Shown here: positions 1 through 8,921 of the stretch, piece after piece
Layout: the number at the start of each line of letters is the position of its first letter
How positions within the stretch are numbered: position 1 is the first letter of the stretch
From: Sphingomonas sp. IC081
GTDB taxonomy: Bacteria > Pseudomonadota > Alphaproteobacteria > Sphingomonadales > Sphingomonadaceae
DNA: 64,000 nucleotides
Direction: 5' to 3'
Assembly: GCF_006874585.1 (NCBI RefSeq)
Contig: NZ_CP029762.1
Location: forward strand, 589,922 to 653,921
Position numbers and translations under genes: made by a program
The notes under the pieces: model-generated
Databases searched by the model: none
What the model was told of the DNA's origin: nothing
Seen by the model: only the letters and a program-made list of their open reading frames with translations

Positions 1-174
1 GATCCCGTCGCCGACGAACTGGCCGCGCGCGAGACGCCCTTCGCATTCGTCAGCGGTTACGACCGCTCGCACCTGCCAGCCGGGCACAGCACCCGGCCGA
101 TGCTGGGCAAGCCCTTCCTCGGCACCGAGGTCAATGCCATGGTCCTGCAACTGGCGGCCGAAGCGGCGCAGTAA
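1..174 (+). CDS. Response-regulator receiver domain, C-terminal fragment
   Basis: The reading frame is open from the first base and stops with TAA at 172-174, leaving 57 residues of a protein whose start lies outside the window. The visible part carries the end of a receiver fold: a hydrophobic strand PFAFVSGYD and then a GKPF motif, matching the conserved switch lysine and following helix of CheY-like domains. No output domain follows, so it is probably a stand-alone receiver or the last domain of a larger sensor. The phosphoacceptor aspartate is not in the window. The partner kinase cannot be identified from here. Confidence 0.6.
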   Translation, partial: DPVADELAARETPFAFVSGYDRSHLPAGHSTRPMLGKPFLGTEVNAMVLQLAAEAAQ

Positions 175-661
175 AGCGCCGCCCCCGCCCCTCCCTCAGA
201 GCAGTTCCTAGAGCGGCGTTCCCGCATCGGCCGGCACCTCGGCGGCGGGCGGATGTGGAGGCGGTTGAAGGTCTCCTCCCGCGCGAAGTATTCCTGGGAG
301 TGCGGCGGGCGCCCGTAAGGCTATTCCGGCTCGCGGCCGATGACCGTGACGGTTCCGGCAGAACCGTTCTGGCGCAGGGCAATGCCGTCCTGCGCACCGC
401 CCCGGCGAGAGCCTCACCCCGATTGCCGCCATCACCCCGAAGAAGAGCGATGCCGATCCGCCCCTCGGAATGCTCGTGCCGCTGGCGGGCATCGGCGTCC
501 CGATATTATTTCGCATGCTGAATTTTTGGTGCGCCAAGCGGCTGCCGGTCTGCCACAGCCGTGGTTCCGGTGCTTGCGAAGATCGCGAAGGCGACAAGGA
601 AGGCAGCGGCGAACCACCGGCAGCGCAGGAAATCCCGCCGACGCCGAACAGGGGAGAGGAC
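175..661. other. 487-base stretch without a confident gene
   Basis: No convincing gene lies here. A minus-strand open frame (208-663) starts inside the leader of the next gene, has no clear ribosome binding site and encodes a low-complexity Pro/Ala/Arg-rich product. Parts of its other frames resemble coding sequence (for instance a run reading HSQEYFAREETF on the minus strand), so a decayed gene is possible, but I recognise no family. The last bases before 662 contain the ribosome binding site GGGGAGAGGA of the next gene. Confidence 0.4.
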
Positions 662-2899
662 ATGAAAAGGACTTGCGGATTCGTCCGTCAGCGCGCGTTG
701 ACCGGAACCTCGGAAGGCGCACTCTTGCCGCTCGGCGCTTTGCCCCGCACGGGCGCGACGGGCGCGACCGGCACGCTCCTCCTCGGCCTGGCCGGGGCTG
801 CGGCGGCGCTTGCGGGGGCGATAACGCCGGTTCTGGCTGAAACCACGCCTGCACCGACGGCCTCGGCAGCAACCACGCCGGAACCAACCGCGCCCGCTGC
901 AGACCCGCTTTTCGCCGAGCCCTATGTCGATGTCGACGAATGGCGCGATGCACCGGTCCGCCACCGCTATGTCCATGGCGGCTTCAAGGGCACCGACACA
1001 CGCTTCTCGTTCTATTTTCCGCCCAAGTCGCAATACCAGGGCCGGTTCTTCCAGCACTTCACGCCGGCCCCGGACAACGAGAACCTGGCGCAGCACCCCA
1101 CATCCCCGGCCAACGACAAGATCGGTTTCTCGGTCGCCAGCGGCGGATATTTCGTGGAAACCAATGGCGGCGGGGCAGCCGTTGCCGGCTTCGGCTCCAA
1201 GGACCCGACCATCGGCGCCTACCGCGCCAATGCCGCCGCAGCCCGGTACTCGCGGGTCCTGGCCCTGCAAATGTACGGGGGCAAGCGCCCCTACGGCTAT
1301 GCCTATGGCGGCAGCGGCGGCGCCTATCGTACCGTCGGATCGATGGAGAACACCCGCGGCGTCTGGGACGGAGCGGTGCCCTATGTGCTGGGCTCCAGCA
1401 TGGCCATCCCCAACAGCTTCACCGTGCGCATGCACGCCATGCGCCTGCTCGACGGCAAGTTCCCGCAGATCGTCGATGCCGTCGAGCCGGGCGGCAGCGG
1501 CAATCCCTATGCGGGGTTGACCGGCGAACAGGCCGCCGCCCTGCGCGAAGTGACACGCATGGGTTTCCCCATCCAGTCCTGGTTCGGATGGAAGACGATG
1601 GGCATCCACGGGTTTGCCGCGCTCTACGGCGGAGTGGTGATGGCCGATCCCTCCTACTTCACCGAGTTCTGGACAAAACCCGGTTATTACGGGTTCGATC
1701 ACCCGGAGAGCTTCAGCGGCTACCGGATGCAGCACAAGGCGGCCATCGCCGCGCTGGTAACCGGCGCCGAGGCCCGGCGCCTGCATCTGGAAACGGGCGT
1801 TACCAACGGCAAGACCACCGGCAACGTCGATGACAGCTACGCCGCAATGCAGGACAAGGAGGCCAAGACCGTCGTCGCGGTGCGCCTGTCCTCGCCGCCG
1901 CCGTCGATCCCGTTCCTGGGCGGGGACCTCATCGTGCTGTCCGGCGCCGCAAAAGGCGCGCGGCTCACCCTGAGCAGGATCGAGGGCGACACGGCCATCT
2001 TCGGCATCGTCGATCCCATCGTCGCGGCCCGGCTCGCGGCGGGAGACGCGGTGCAGGTCGACAACAGCAACTTCCTCGCCGCCCAGACCTACCACCGCCA
2101 TCAGGTGCCCGCCGCCGAATTCCGGGTCTGGGACCAGTTCAGAGGGCCGGACGGCAAGCCGATCTACCCCCAGCGGCCGATGCTGCTGGGCCCGCTGTTC
2201 ACCAAAGCCACCGCTGGTTCGGTGCCGGAAGGCAATTTCGAAGGCAAGATGATCCTGGTGGAATCGCTGTGGGACCGCGAAGCCTACCCCTGGTCGGCCG
2301 ACTGGTATCGCGCGCGGGTGGAAAAGCATTTCGGCGCCGCTACCGACGATCACTTCCGGCTGTGGTTCACCGACCGGGCCCTGCATGGCGACAGCGATAC
2401 CCAGGAGGACCCGACCCGCACGGTCAGCTACGTGCCGGTACTGAACCAGGCGCTGCGCGACCTTGCCCTGTGGGTGGAGAAGGGAATCGCGCCCCCCGCC
2501 TCGACCCGCTATCGATACGAGGACGGGCAGATCGTGGTTCCCGCCGAGGCGACCGCGCGGCTCGGCATCCAGCCGGTGGTCACGCTCACGTCCAGTGGCC
2601 GCGACCGCGCGGACATCGCCGCTGGTCAAACGGTCACCTTCACGGGCACCATCGAGGTCCCGCCCGGTTCCGGCTCGATCGTTGCGGCGCAGTGGGACTT
2701 CGAAGGCGCCGGCACGTTCGCGGTCTCCTCACCGGTCAAGCCCGGCAGCAAGACCGCCACGGTCACCATCACCCACCGGTTCGACAGGCCCGGCACCTAT
2801 TTCCCGACCCTGCGCGGCGTCTCCCAGCGCGAGGGCAGTCGCACGACCGTATTTGGCCGGATCCAGAATCTTGGCCGGATGCGGGTCGTGGTGCAGTAG
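662..2899 (+). CDS. Secreted alpha/beta-hydrolase-like protein with C-terminal PKD-like domain
   Basis: A 745-residue exported protein. The ATG at 662 is preferred over upstream in-frame starts because a GGGGAGAGGA ribosome binding site lies just before it and a signal-like N-terminus follows (basic start, Ala/Leu/Gly-rich stretch to about residue 60, cleavage likely after VLA). Residues about 95-500 have hydrolase character, with a G-G-S218-G-G nucleophile-elbow-like motif. Residues about 630-745 look like a PKD/Ig-type beta domain (WDFEGAG, then HRFDRPGTY). Some secreted esterases share this plan, but I cannot assign a substrate. It is convergent with the LytTR gene 21 bases downstream. The fold call is moderate; catalytic Asp and His were not identified. 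Confidence 0.55.
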   Translation: MKRTCGFVRQRALTGTSEGALLPLGALPRTGATGATGTLLLGLAGAAAALAGAITPVLAETTPAPTASAATTPEPTAPAADPLFAEPYVDVDEWRDAPVRHRYVHGGFKGTDTRFSFYFPPKSQYQGRFFQHFTPAPDNENLAQHPTSPANDKIGFSVASGGYFVETNGGGAAVAGFGSKDPTIGAYRANAAAARYSRVLALQMYGGKRPYGYAYGGSGGAYRTVGSMENTRGVWDGAVPYVLGSSMAIPNSFTVRMHAMRLLDGKFPQIVDAVEPGGSGNPYAGLTGEQAAALREVTRMGFPIQSWFGWKTMGIHGFAALYGGVVMADPSYFTEFWTKPGYYGFDHPESFSGYRMQHKAAIAALVTGAEARRLHLETGVTNGKTTGNVDDSYAAMQDKEAKTVVAVRLSSPPPSIPFLGGDLIVLSGAAKGARLTLSRIEGDTAIFGIVDPIVAARLAAGDAVQVDNSNFLAAQTYHRHQVPAAEFRVWDQFRGPDGKPIYPQRPMLLGPLFTKATAGSVPEGNFEGKMILVESLWDREAYPWSADWYRARVEKHFGAATDDHFRLWFTDRALHGDSDTQEDPTRTVSYVPVLNQALRDLALWVEKGIAPPASTRYRYEDGQIVVPAEATARLGIQPVVTLTSSGRDRADIAAGQTVTFTGTIEVPPGSGSIVAAQWDFEGAGTFAVSSPVKPGSKTATVTITHRFDRPGTYFPTLRGVSQREGSRTTVFGRIQNLGRMRVVVQ

Positions 2900-2920
2900 C
2901 GGCGCGGCTGTCCGGCAGCG

Positions 2921-3757
2921 TTACCCGGTGCCGAGCGTGAGGAAATTCGCCCGTTCGAGACGGGCAACGGAATCGCGCGCCACCGGCGCCACCGCCCCGT
3001 TGACCAGGGTGAGGCTGCGATTGCGTCCGTCGGCCGCGATTCCGGCGATTGCGCTGCGGGTGATCCACCAGCTGCGATGAACCTGCTCCCCCGGCCAGTC
3101 GTCCATCTCGGCGATGGCATCGCGCAGCCGCATGAACACCAGTTCGGAACCGCGCACGCCGTGGACCCGCACGTAGTGGTCCTCGCTTTGCAACGCGATG
3201 ATCGGGCCGTGAAAACCGGGAGAAAGGCGCGCGGCAAGACGCGGTGGGGGGCGCGGTGCGGGGCCGGACGCAGGCTGAGCATCACCCGGCGGCGGCAGCG
3301 GTGCGCCACCTGCCGCCGCGATCGCCGGCACCTCGGCCTGATCCGGCTTGAGCATGGCCGCCAGCCGGTGATCGAGACGGCGCGCACGATCCACGATCGC
3401 CAGAACCCCGATCGCGCTCAAGACCGCAAAGGGCAAGATACCCGCGAAGCCTTCAAGCTGGTGGAAGAACGCCGTCGCGCTCCAGCGCCACAGGAGCGCC
3501 AGCGGAAAGCTCGACAGAAACACCCCCCAATAGACCAGCATCTGCCGGGGCAAGGAGGTCGCCTCGGCCACCCGGGTCCACAGCAGGATCGAGGGCCGCA
3601 CCAGCACGTAGGCGCCCATCAGGTGCATCCACCAGCGCCAGACCCGGCCCACGAAATCCCCCTCGAGATAGGTGCCGAAGGGGCCCAGGAAACCGATGAT
3701 CGCGGCGGCGATCGCCATGGCCCAGAATTCGATCAGGATCCGGCGCAGCCAGCGCAC
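2921..3757 (-). CDS. Membrane-anchored LytTR-family DNA-binding regulator
   Basis: A 278-residue protein with about four predicted membrane segments in its first 130 residues (including an AIAAAIIGFLGPFGTYL segment), a Pro/Ala-rich linker, and a C-terminal LytTR DNA-binding domain over roughly the last 100 residues (IALQSEDHYVRVHG, then QVHRSWWI). This is the known plan of membrane-bound LytTR regulators lacking a receiver domain. I chose the GTG at 3757 because GGGGAG precedes it by 7 bases; an in-frame ATG at 3772 is the alternative but lacks a ribosome site. It diverges from the hydroxylase gene across a 160-base gap, making that promoter a plausible target. The signal sensed is unknown. 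Confidence 0.8.
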   Translation of the reverse strand: MRWLRRILIEFWAMAIAAAIIGFLGPFGTYLEGDFVGRVWRWWMHLMGAYVLVRPSILLWTRVAEATSLPRQMLVYWGVFLSSFPLALLWRWSATAFFHQLEGFAGILPFAVLSAIGVLAIVDRARRLDHRLAAMLKPDQAEVPAIAAAGGAPLPPPGDAQPASGPAPRPPPRLAARLSPGFHGPIIALQSEDHYVRVHGVRGSELVFMRLRDAIAEMDDWPGEQVHRSWWITRSAIAGIAADGRNRSLTLVNGAVAPVARDSVARLERANFLTLGTG

Positions 3758-3863
3758 GCAGCATCTCCCCATTCACGATGCGCCAATTGGAAAATCGCCG
3801 CATTTCCGCCGACTTTGCGGCGTCCTTGCCAACGTAACGTAAAACCGATTGCCCGCCAATCGC

Positions 3864-3888
3864 GGCCTGTCACCTGAAACCCGACAGG
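3864..3888 (+). other. Short hairpin in the leader of the hydroxylase transcript
   Basis: GCCTGTC (3864-3870) and GACAGGC (3882-3888) form a perfect 7-base inverted repeat with an 11-base loop, in the divergent gap between the LytTR gene and the small ORF/hydroxylase pair. It could be an mRNA hairpin or a protein site; nothing distinguishes these. Confidence 0.3.
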
Positions 3889-3931
3889 CGGTACCTCCCG
3901 TTGGGGCCGCACGAGACTTCAGGAGATCGCC

Positions 3932-4021
3932 ATGCCCGCCATCCCGTATCGCCCGGTCCTTGTTGCCGGCATGCTTGCCGTGCTTGCCCATGCCATCGCC
4001 TTTGCCGTCGCGCTGGCCTGA
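3932..4021 (+). CDS. Possible 29-residue membrane peptide
   Basis: A short frame beginning ATG-CCC-GCC and ending TGA at 4019-4021. Its start is preceded by AGGAG (3921-3925), a much better ribosome site than the one before the next gene. Residues about 8-29 are almost entirely hydrophobic (VLVAGMLAVLAHAIAFAVALA), consistent with a single membrane helix. The hydroxylase gene begins 8 bases later, so the peptide could be a membrane partner or could serve to couple translation into that gene. It is too short to assign by family. Confidence 0.4.
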   Translation: MPAIPYRPVLVAGMLAVLAHAIAFAVALA

Positions 4022-4029
4022 GCGCCGCC

Positions 4030-4833
4030 ATGATCGAAACGCTTTTCACCGGTGAACAGGCGCTCACCGTCTGGCTCTGGGCCTTTGTCGCCACCGGCGT
4101 GGTTGCCGGTATCGTCAGCGGATTCTTCAAGGCCCGCAAGATCCAGCCGCGCGGGTTCAAGTGGAAGACACTGCGCAACGAAGCGATCGTCGCCGTGATC
4201 ACCCTGCTGATCTCGGGCAAGATCCTTGGCGCCGCTACTGGCTGGCTGAAGGCGCAGGGCTGGATCACCTTCCACAGCGGCCCTGCCCCCTGGTGGATGA
4301 TCGCGCTGGAGTTCGGCGCGTACTTTTTCCTGTTCGACACCTATTTCTACTGGCTCCATCGCTGGATGCACAAGGAGCCGTTCTATGGCTGGGTGCACAA
4401 GCTTCACCACAAGTCGACCTCGCCCAACCTGCTGACGACACTCTCCGTCAATCCGCTGGAATCGATCATCAACGGCGGCTTCGTGCCGCTGTTCCTGGCG
4501 ATCTTCACCGTTCATCCCGCCACGATGGCGCTGATCCTGCCGACCAACATCGTCATGGGTCTCTACGTGCACTCCGGATACGAGTTCCTGCCGCGCTGGT
4601 GGAACCGCACCTGGGCTACCAAGTGGTTCATCACCGCGACGTTCCACGACCAGCACCATCGCTACTTCACCGGCAATTACGGCGGCTACACGACGATCTG
4701 GGACCGTCTCTGCGGAACCATGCGCAAGCGATACGAAGCCGATTTCGACACGATCAAGGCGCGCACGGTGCCTGACCGCGGCCTCCCGGGATTGAACGCG
4801 GAAGGCGGCGAAGCCCAGGCGCTGAACTCATGA
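4030..4833 (+). CDS. Sterol desaturase / fatty acid hydroxylase family membrane protein
   Basis: A 267-residue integral membrane di-iron oxygenase-like protein. The histidine clusters of the family are visible: D103 followed by HRWMH (H110 to H114), then HKLHHKSTSPN, and near the C-terminus HDQHH. Hydrophobic segments flank these boxes. Known members hydroxylate or desaturate sterols, fatty acids or carotenoids; the substrate cannot be told from the sequence. It lies 8 bases after a small hydrophobic ORF and its stop overlaps the end of the convergent oxidoreductase gene by 6 bases. Confidence 0.85.
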   Translation: MIETLFTGEQALTVWLWAFVATGVVAGIVSGFFKARKIQPRGFKWKTLRNEAIVAVITLLISGKILGAATGWLKAQGWITFHSGPAPWWMIALEFGAYFFLFDTYFYWLHRWMHKEPFYGWVHKLHHKSTSPNLLTTLSVNPLESIINGGFVPLFLAIFTVHPATMALILPTNIVMGLYVHSGYEFLPRWWNRTWATKWFITATFHDQHHRYFTGNYGGYTTIWDRLCGTMRKRYEADFDTIKARTVPDRGLPGLNAEGGEAQALNS

Positions 4834-5982
4834 CCCGGGCGTAAACTCCAGCTGCGTCCATTTGCTGTCAGACCCGGCATTGGCGACCACGCTTTCGACA
4901 AATGCCATGGTCCGCAGTCCCGCCGCGATGGATGGGAATGCGTCGTCCGGGCCCGGCGCATCGCCCAGGATACGGGCGGCAAAGGCGCGGTAGAGGTTTG
5001 CGAAAGCCTCGATGTAGCCCTCGGGATGGCCCGCCGGGGTGCGCAGCCGCTGCAAGGTGGACGGCGCCAGCCCCGGACCGCCGGATCGCACGGTTTCCAT
5101 CGGCCGGTCCAGCCAGCGCAGCACCAGGCTGTTGGGTTCCATCTGCGACCACTCGAGACCGCCCGCCTCGCCGTGGATACGCAGCTTCAGGCCGTTCTCG
5201 TCCCCGGCCGCAACCTGGGTGGCCTTAAGCACGCCGCGCGCACCGTTATCGAGCCGCAGCAGCACGCTGACATCGTCATCCAGCTGGCGACCCGAAACGT
5301 GAGTCGCAAGGTCGGCACAGAGCTGCTCCACCCGGAGCCCCGATACGTGTTCGGCAAGGTGGAAGGCATGGGTGCCGATGTCGCCGAGACAGCCCCCCAG
5401 TCCGGCGCGCGCGGGATCGGTACGCCATTCGGCCTGCTTGTTGCCGTCCCGGTCGATCGGCTGGCTGAGCCAGCCTTGCGAATACTCGACCTGGACCAGC
5501 CGCACCTTGCCGAAATCGCCGCGCGCGACCCGCGCGCGCGCCTCCTCGATCAAGGGATAACCGCTATAAGTGAAGGCAAGCGCGAAGTGACGGCCGGAAC
5601 GCGCCGCAGCCTGCGCGATTTCCTGCGCTTCCGCAGTGCTCAGCGCCATGGGCTTTTCGCAGAAGACGTGAAAACCGGCGTCCAGCGCGGCAATCGCCAT
5701 CGGCGCGTGGAGGTGATTGGGCGTGACGATCGACACCGCATCCACCCGTTCCGCTTCGGGCAGAGCCGATTCCGCGGCAAGCATGGCCTCCAGCGACGCA
5801 TAAGTGCGCGCCGGCGCAATGCCCAGCATGTCGCCCGAGCGCCGGTTGCGCGCGGGATCGCTGCTGAAGGCCCCTGCGACCAGTCGCCAGTCCCCGTCGA
5901 GCGCCGCCGCCGCGCGGTGGATCGCGCCGATGAAGGCGCCCTCGCCTCCGCCCACCATGGCCAGTTGCAGGGTCCGTTTCAT
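4828..5982 (-). CDS. Gfo/Idh/MocA-family NAD(P)-dependent oxidoreductase
   Basis: A 384-residue protein with an N-terminal Rossmann segment (LAMVGGGEGAFIGAIH), the family motif CEKPMALS near residue 107, and a C-terminal alpha/beta domain. Relatives oxidise or reduce sugar hydroxyls and keto-sugars using NAD(P). The ATG at 5982 is preferred to the adjacent GTG at 5985 because AGGGAG precedes it by 7 bases. It is transcribed divergently from the cytochrome c/keto-sugar operon and shares a 110-base promoter region that contains the palindrome at 6049-6060. It probably interconverts sugar and 3-keto-sugar in the cytoplasm; the exact substrate is not determined. Confidence 0.85.
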   Translation of the reverse strand: MKRTLQLAMVGGGEGAFIGAIHRAAAALDGDWRLVAGAFSSDPARNRRSGDMLGIAPARTYASLEAMLAAESALPEAERVDAVSIVTPNHLHAPMAIAALDAGFHVFCEKPMALSTAEAQEIAQAAARSGRHFALAFTYSGYPLIEEARARVARGDFGKVRLVQVEYSQGWLSQPIDRDGNKQAEWRTDPARAGLGGCLGDIGTHAFHLAEHVSGLRVEQLCADLATHVSGRQLDDDVSVLLRLDNGARGVLKATQVAAGDENGLKLRIHGEAGGLEWSQMEPNSLVLRWLDRPMETVRSGGPGLAPSTLQRLRTPAGHPEGYIEAFANLYRAFAARILGDAPGPDDAFPSIAAGLRTMAFVESVVANAGSDSKWTQLEFTPGS

Positions 5983-6048
5983 CACCGCTCTCCCTTGTAT
6001 TTTTCAGAATACCATAAAGTCATGAATTTCAGCCTTGATCCGATATGA

Positions 6049-6060
6049 TTTACCGGTAAA
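6049..6060. promoter_or_regulatory. Perfect 12-base palindrome, candidate LacI-type operator
   Basis: TTTACCGGTAAA is a perfect palindrome with a central CCGG, 35 bases before the cytochrome c start and in the divergent gap to the Gfo/Idh/MocA gene. LacI-family operators are typically palindromes with a central CpG, and the E. coli GntR site is very similar. A LacI-type gene ends this same locus (13894-14943), making it the obvious candidate regulator. The half-site GATTTACCG recurs before the TonB receptor at 35836. Confidence 0.6.
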
Positions 6061-6095
6061 CATATGGCAATAAGAAATAAGACGGAGAGTCGAGG

Positions 6096-6497
6096 ATGCG
6101 CATGACAGCACCCCTCAGCCTGCCCCCCATGACCCCGCGCCCGAGAACCCTCGCCGCAGCAATGATGCTGGCCGCCCTGTTTACCGCCGGCAGCGCCGCG
6201 GCGCAGACCGCCCCCGCCGCCTTCAACGCGTGCCGCGCCTGTCACAGCGTGGACAAGGGCGGCAAGAACGGTGTCGGCCCCAACCTCAACGGCGTGGCCG
6301 GACGCCAGGCCGCCGCTGCCCCTGGCTTCAACTATTCGCCCGCGCTCAAGGGCTCGAAGCTGAGCTGGGACGACAAGACGCTCGACGCCTTCCTCGCCGC
6401 GCCGGCCAAAAAGGTGCCCGGCACCCGGATGCCGATCGCCACGCCCGATCCGGCCAAGCGCGCCGCGATCGTCGCCTATCTCAAGAGCCTGAAGTAA
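6096..6497 (+). CDS. Periplasmic class I cytochrome c
   Basis: A 133-residue protein with a signal peptide (cleavage likely after the SAAAQ region) and one haem site C46-R-A-C49-H50. The likely axial methionine is M112 in TRMPIATPD, followed by a C-terminal helix (AAIVAYLKSLK) typical of small mitochondrial-like cytochromes c. In this locus it is the probable electron acceptor for the GMC dehydrogenase encoded at 12143. That role is inferred from the known three-part glycoside 3-dehydrogenase complexes (large flavin subunit, Tat-exported small subunit, cytochrome c). It is the first gene after the divergent promoter. Confidence 0.88.
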   Translation: MRMTAPLSLPPMTPRPRTLAAAMMLAALFTAGSAAAQTAPAAFNACRACHSVDKGGKNGVGPNLNGVAGRQAAAAPGFNYSPALKGSKLSWDDKTLDAFLAAPAKKVPGTRMPIATPDPAKRAAIVAYLKSLK

Positions 6498-6511
6498 GGG
6501 GCACAAGCACG

Positions 6512-7555
6512 ATGCGTGGTCCGGCCATCTTTCTGGCGCAGTTCATGGGTGATGCCGCCCCGTTCGACAGCCTGGACAATGCCGCCCGGTGGATGGCGCA
6601 GGCCGGCTACAAGGGCATCCAGGTGCCCAGCAACGATCCGCGCTGCATGGACCTTGGGCTGGCGGCCGAAAGCCAGGACTATTGCGACGAACTGGCCGGG
6701 CGCTGCCGCGAGGCCGGGGTCGAGATCACCGAGCTGTCCACCCACCTGCAAGGCCAGCTGGTGGCGGTCCATCCCGCCTATGACGCCGCTTTCGATGCTT
6801 TCGCCCCGGCCGAGCTGCGCGGCAAGCCCGCGCAGAGGCAGGCATGGGCGGTGGATCAGCTCAAGCTTGCGGCAAAGGCCAGCCGCCGCCTGGGGCTGAC
6901 GGCCCACGCCACCTTCTCGGGCGCGCTTGCCTGGCCGTTCTTCTATCCCTGGCCGCAGCGCCCCGCCGGTCTGGTGGAGGAGGCCTTCGCGGAACTGGGG
7001 CGGCGCTGGCAGCCGATCCTCGACAGCTTCGACGAGGAAGGGGTCGACCTCTGCTTCGAACTCCATCCCGGTGAGGACCTGCACGACGGCCTGACCTTCG
7101 AGCGTTTCCTCGATGCCGTAGGCGGCCACCGGCGCGCCAACATTCTCTACGATCCCAGCCACTTCGTGTTGCAGGCGATGGACTACCTCCAGTTCATCGA
7201 CATCTATCACGAGCGCATCAGGATGTTCCACGTCAAGGACGCCGAACTCAATCCGACCGGGCGGGCGGGCGTCTATGGCGGCTATGCCGACTGGGTGGAT
7301 CGTCCCGGCCGTTTCCGCTCGCTGGGCGACGGGCAGGTCGACTTTACCGGCATCTTCTCGCGTCTAACCCAGTATGGCTACGAGGGCTGGGCGGTGCTCG
7401 AATGGGAGTGCTGCCTCAAGCACCCCGAGGACGGCGCGCGCGAGGGGGCACCCTTCATCGCGGCACACATGATCCGCCGTCCGGAGCGGGCATTCGACGA
7501 TTTCGCAGGGGGCGGAGATCCCGCCAACAACCGGCGCTGGCTGGGGCTGACCTGA
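6512..7555 (+). CDS. Sugar phosphate isomerase/epimerase family TIM-barrel protein
   Basis: A 347-residue cytoplasmic protein (no signal peptide) of the AP-endonuclease-2-like TIM-barrel family. The metal-site motifs are in order: CFELHPGED, ILYDPSHF, MFHVKDAE and VLEWE, which would supply Glu, Asp, His and Glu ligands. Members act on sugars, inosose and, in recent work, 3-keto-sugars. It starts 14 bases after the cytochrome gene with AAGGGG upstream, so it is in the same transcript. In this setting I infer a keto-sugar isomerase or cleavage role, without knowing which. Confidence 0.82.
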   Translation: MRGPAIFLAQFMGDAAPFDSLDNAARWMAQAGYKGIQVPSNDPRCMDLGLAAESQDYCDELAGRCREAGVEITELSTHLQGQLVAVHPAYDAAFDAFAPAELRGKPAQRQAWAVDQLKLAAKASRRLGLTAHATFSGALAWPFFYPWPQRPAGLVEEAFAELGRRWQPILDSFDEEGVDLCFELHPGEDLHDGLTFERFLDAVGGHRRANILYDPSHFVLQAMDYLQFIDIYHERIRMFHVKDAELNPTGRAGVYGGYADWVDRPGRFRSLGDGQVDFTGIFSRLTQYGYEGWAVLEWECCLKHPEDGAREGAPFIAAHMIRRPERAFDDFAGGGDPANNRRWLGLT

Positions 7556-7616
7556 CGGCACGGCAAACACGTCCCCGATAACAGACAACACGGGGCCCAT
7601 GGGTAGAGGATCGGGC

Positions 7617-8921
7617 ATGACGGACATAAACCGGCAAAGGCTATTCTGGCTGAGCGTCCTGGCGCTCTTCACCGCGTCGATGAGCGCGTCGCTGCGCGCG
7701 GCGGTCGCCAGCAGCCTGAAGGCGCAGTGGATCGACCCCGTCGCGCCGATTTCGGCGGGCGAAATGATCGGCGCCGCGCTCGGCTCGGCGTTCCTCGGCT
7801 TCTCGATCACCGTCTTTGTGGTCAGCGCGGTGCTGGACCGGATCGGCATCCGCCGCGTGCTGATCGGCTGCGGGATCGCCTTCCTCATCGGCACCACCCT
7901 GATCGTCGGGGCGGGCCTGTTCGCCAGCGGCATGGCGGTCTACCACCTCGTCTGGCTGGGCATGCTGCTGAGCGGCATCGGCTGGGGCTTTGCCGAGGCA
8001 TCGATCAATCCGCTGACCGCGCGGCTCTATCCCGAAGACACCACCCACCGGCTCAACGTGCTTCACGCCTGGTATCCGGGCGGGCTCATCGTCGGCGGGC
8101 TCGCCGGCGTGTTCCTGGCGCCGCTGCTGCCCTGGCAGGCGATCATGGCGCTGGTGTTCCTTCCCGCCGTGCTTGTCATCATGATCGCCGCCACGACCCG
8201 CTTCCCCGAGCCGCCCGCGGCGGCCGGCGAGCGGGCGATGAAGGACATGATGCTGGAAGTGGTGCGCCGTCCCAGCTTCTTCATCTGGTTCGGGGCGATG
8301 TTCCTCACCGCCTCTTCCGAGCTGGCGCCGGGCCAGTGGATCGACGTGGCGCTCAGCAACCGCGTCGGCATGCGCGGCATCCTGCTGCTGGTCTATGTCA
8401 GCGCGCTGATGTTCGTGTTCCGCCACTTCGCCGGACGGATCGCCGGCCGCCTGTCCAATCCGGGGCTGCTCTGGGTCTCCAGCCTGCTCGCCGCGATCGG
8501 CCTGTTCCTGCTTTCGCAGGCCCAGTCCCCGGTTTCCGCGATCCTGGCATCGACGGTCTGGGGCCTTGGCGTCTGCGCGATGTGGCCGACGATGCTGGCC
8601 TCGGTTGCCGAACGCTACCCGCGCGGCGATTCCTGGGCGCTCGGGCTGGTCGGTTCGGCCGGTGCGCTGGCGAGCTTCTTTGTGCTGCCGCGCCTTGGCG
8701 AGATGTTCGACGCGGCCAAGATCGAGCTTGCCGGCGGACCGGACGCCTTCACCAAGCTCACCGGCCCGGCGCTCACGGCGGTGGAAGATGCTGCCGCCTC
8801 GCAGTCTTTTGCCCGGCTGACCTTTGTCCCGCTGACGCTGCTGATCGTGTTCGGCGTGATCTGGCTGGCCGAGCGGCGCGCCGCCCGCAAAACCGGCGGT
8901 CTGGCGGAGGGCGCGGCATGA
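7617..8921 (+). CDS. MFS sugar-type transporter
   Basis: A 434-residue protein with about twelve hydrophobic segments in the two-half arrangement of the major facilitator superfamily. The ATG at 7617 (MTDINRQRLFWLSV) is chosen over 7599 because TAGAGGA lies 7 bases before it. A D-R-I-G-I-R-R loop between segments resembles the family signature. It overlaps the following isomerase gene by ATGA, placing it in the keto-sugar operon. The probable role is uptake of a sugar or keto-sugar across the inner membrane; the substrate is inferred only from context. Confidence 0.82.
   Translation: MTDINRQRLFWLSVLALFTASMSASLRAAVASSLKAQWIDPVAPISAGEMIGAALGSAFLGFSITVFVVSAVLDRIGIRRVLIGCGIAFLIGTTLIVGAGLFASGMAVYHLVWLGMLLSGIGWGFAEASINPLTARLYPEDTTHRLNVLHAWYPGGLIVGGLAGVFLAPLLPWQAIMALVFLPAVLVIMIAATTRFPEPPAAAGERAMKDMMLEVVRRPSFFIWFGAMFLTASSELAPGQWIDVALSNRVGMRGILLLVYVSALMFVFRHFAGRIAGRLSNPGLLWVSSLLAAIGLFLLSQAQSPVSAILASTVWGLGVCAMWPTMLASVAERYPRGDSWALGLVGSAGALASFFVLPRLGEMFDAAKIELAGGPDAFTKLTGPALTAVEDAAASQSFARLTFVPLTLLIVFGVIWLAERRAARKTGGLAEGAA

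Noticed and set aside
208-663. 151-codon minus-strand frame in the first gap
   Set aside because: Low-complexity, no start context; at most a decayed gene.
506-2629. Long minus-strand open frame opposite the hydrolase gene
   Set aside because: Shadow of a GC-rich gene: no ribosome site, no recognisable domain, Arg/Gly/His-heavy composition.
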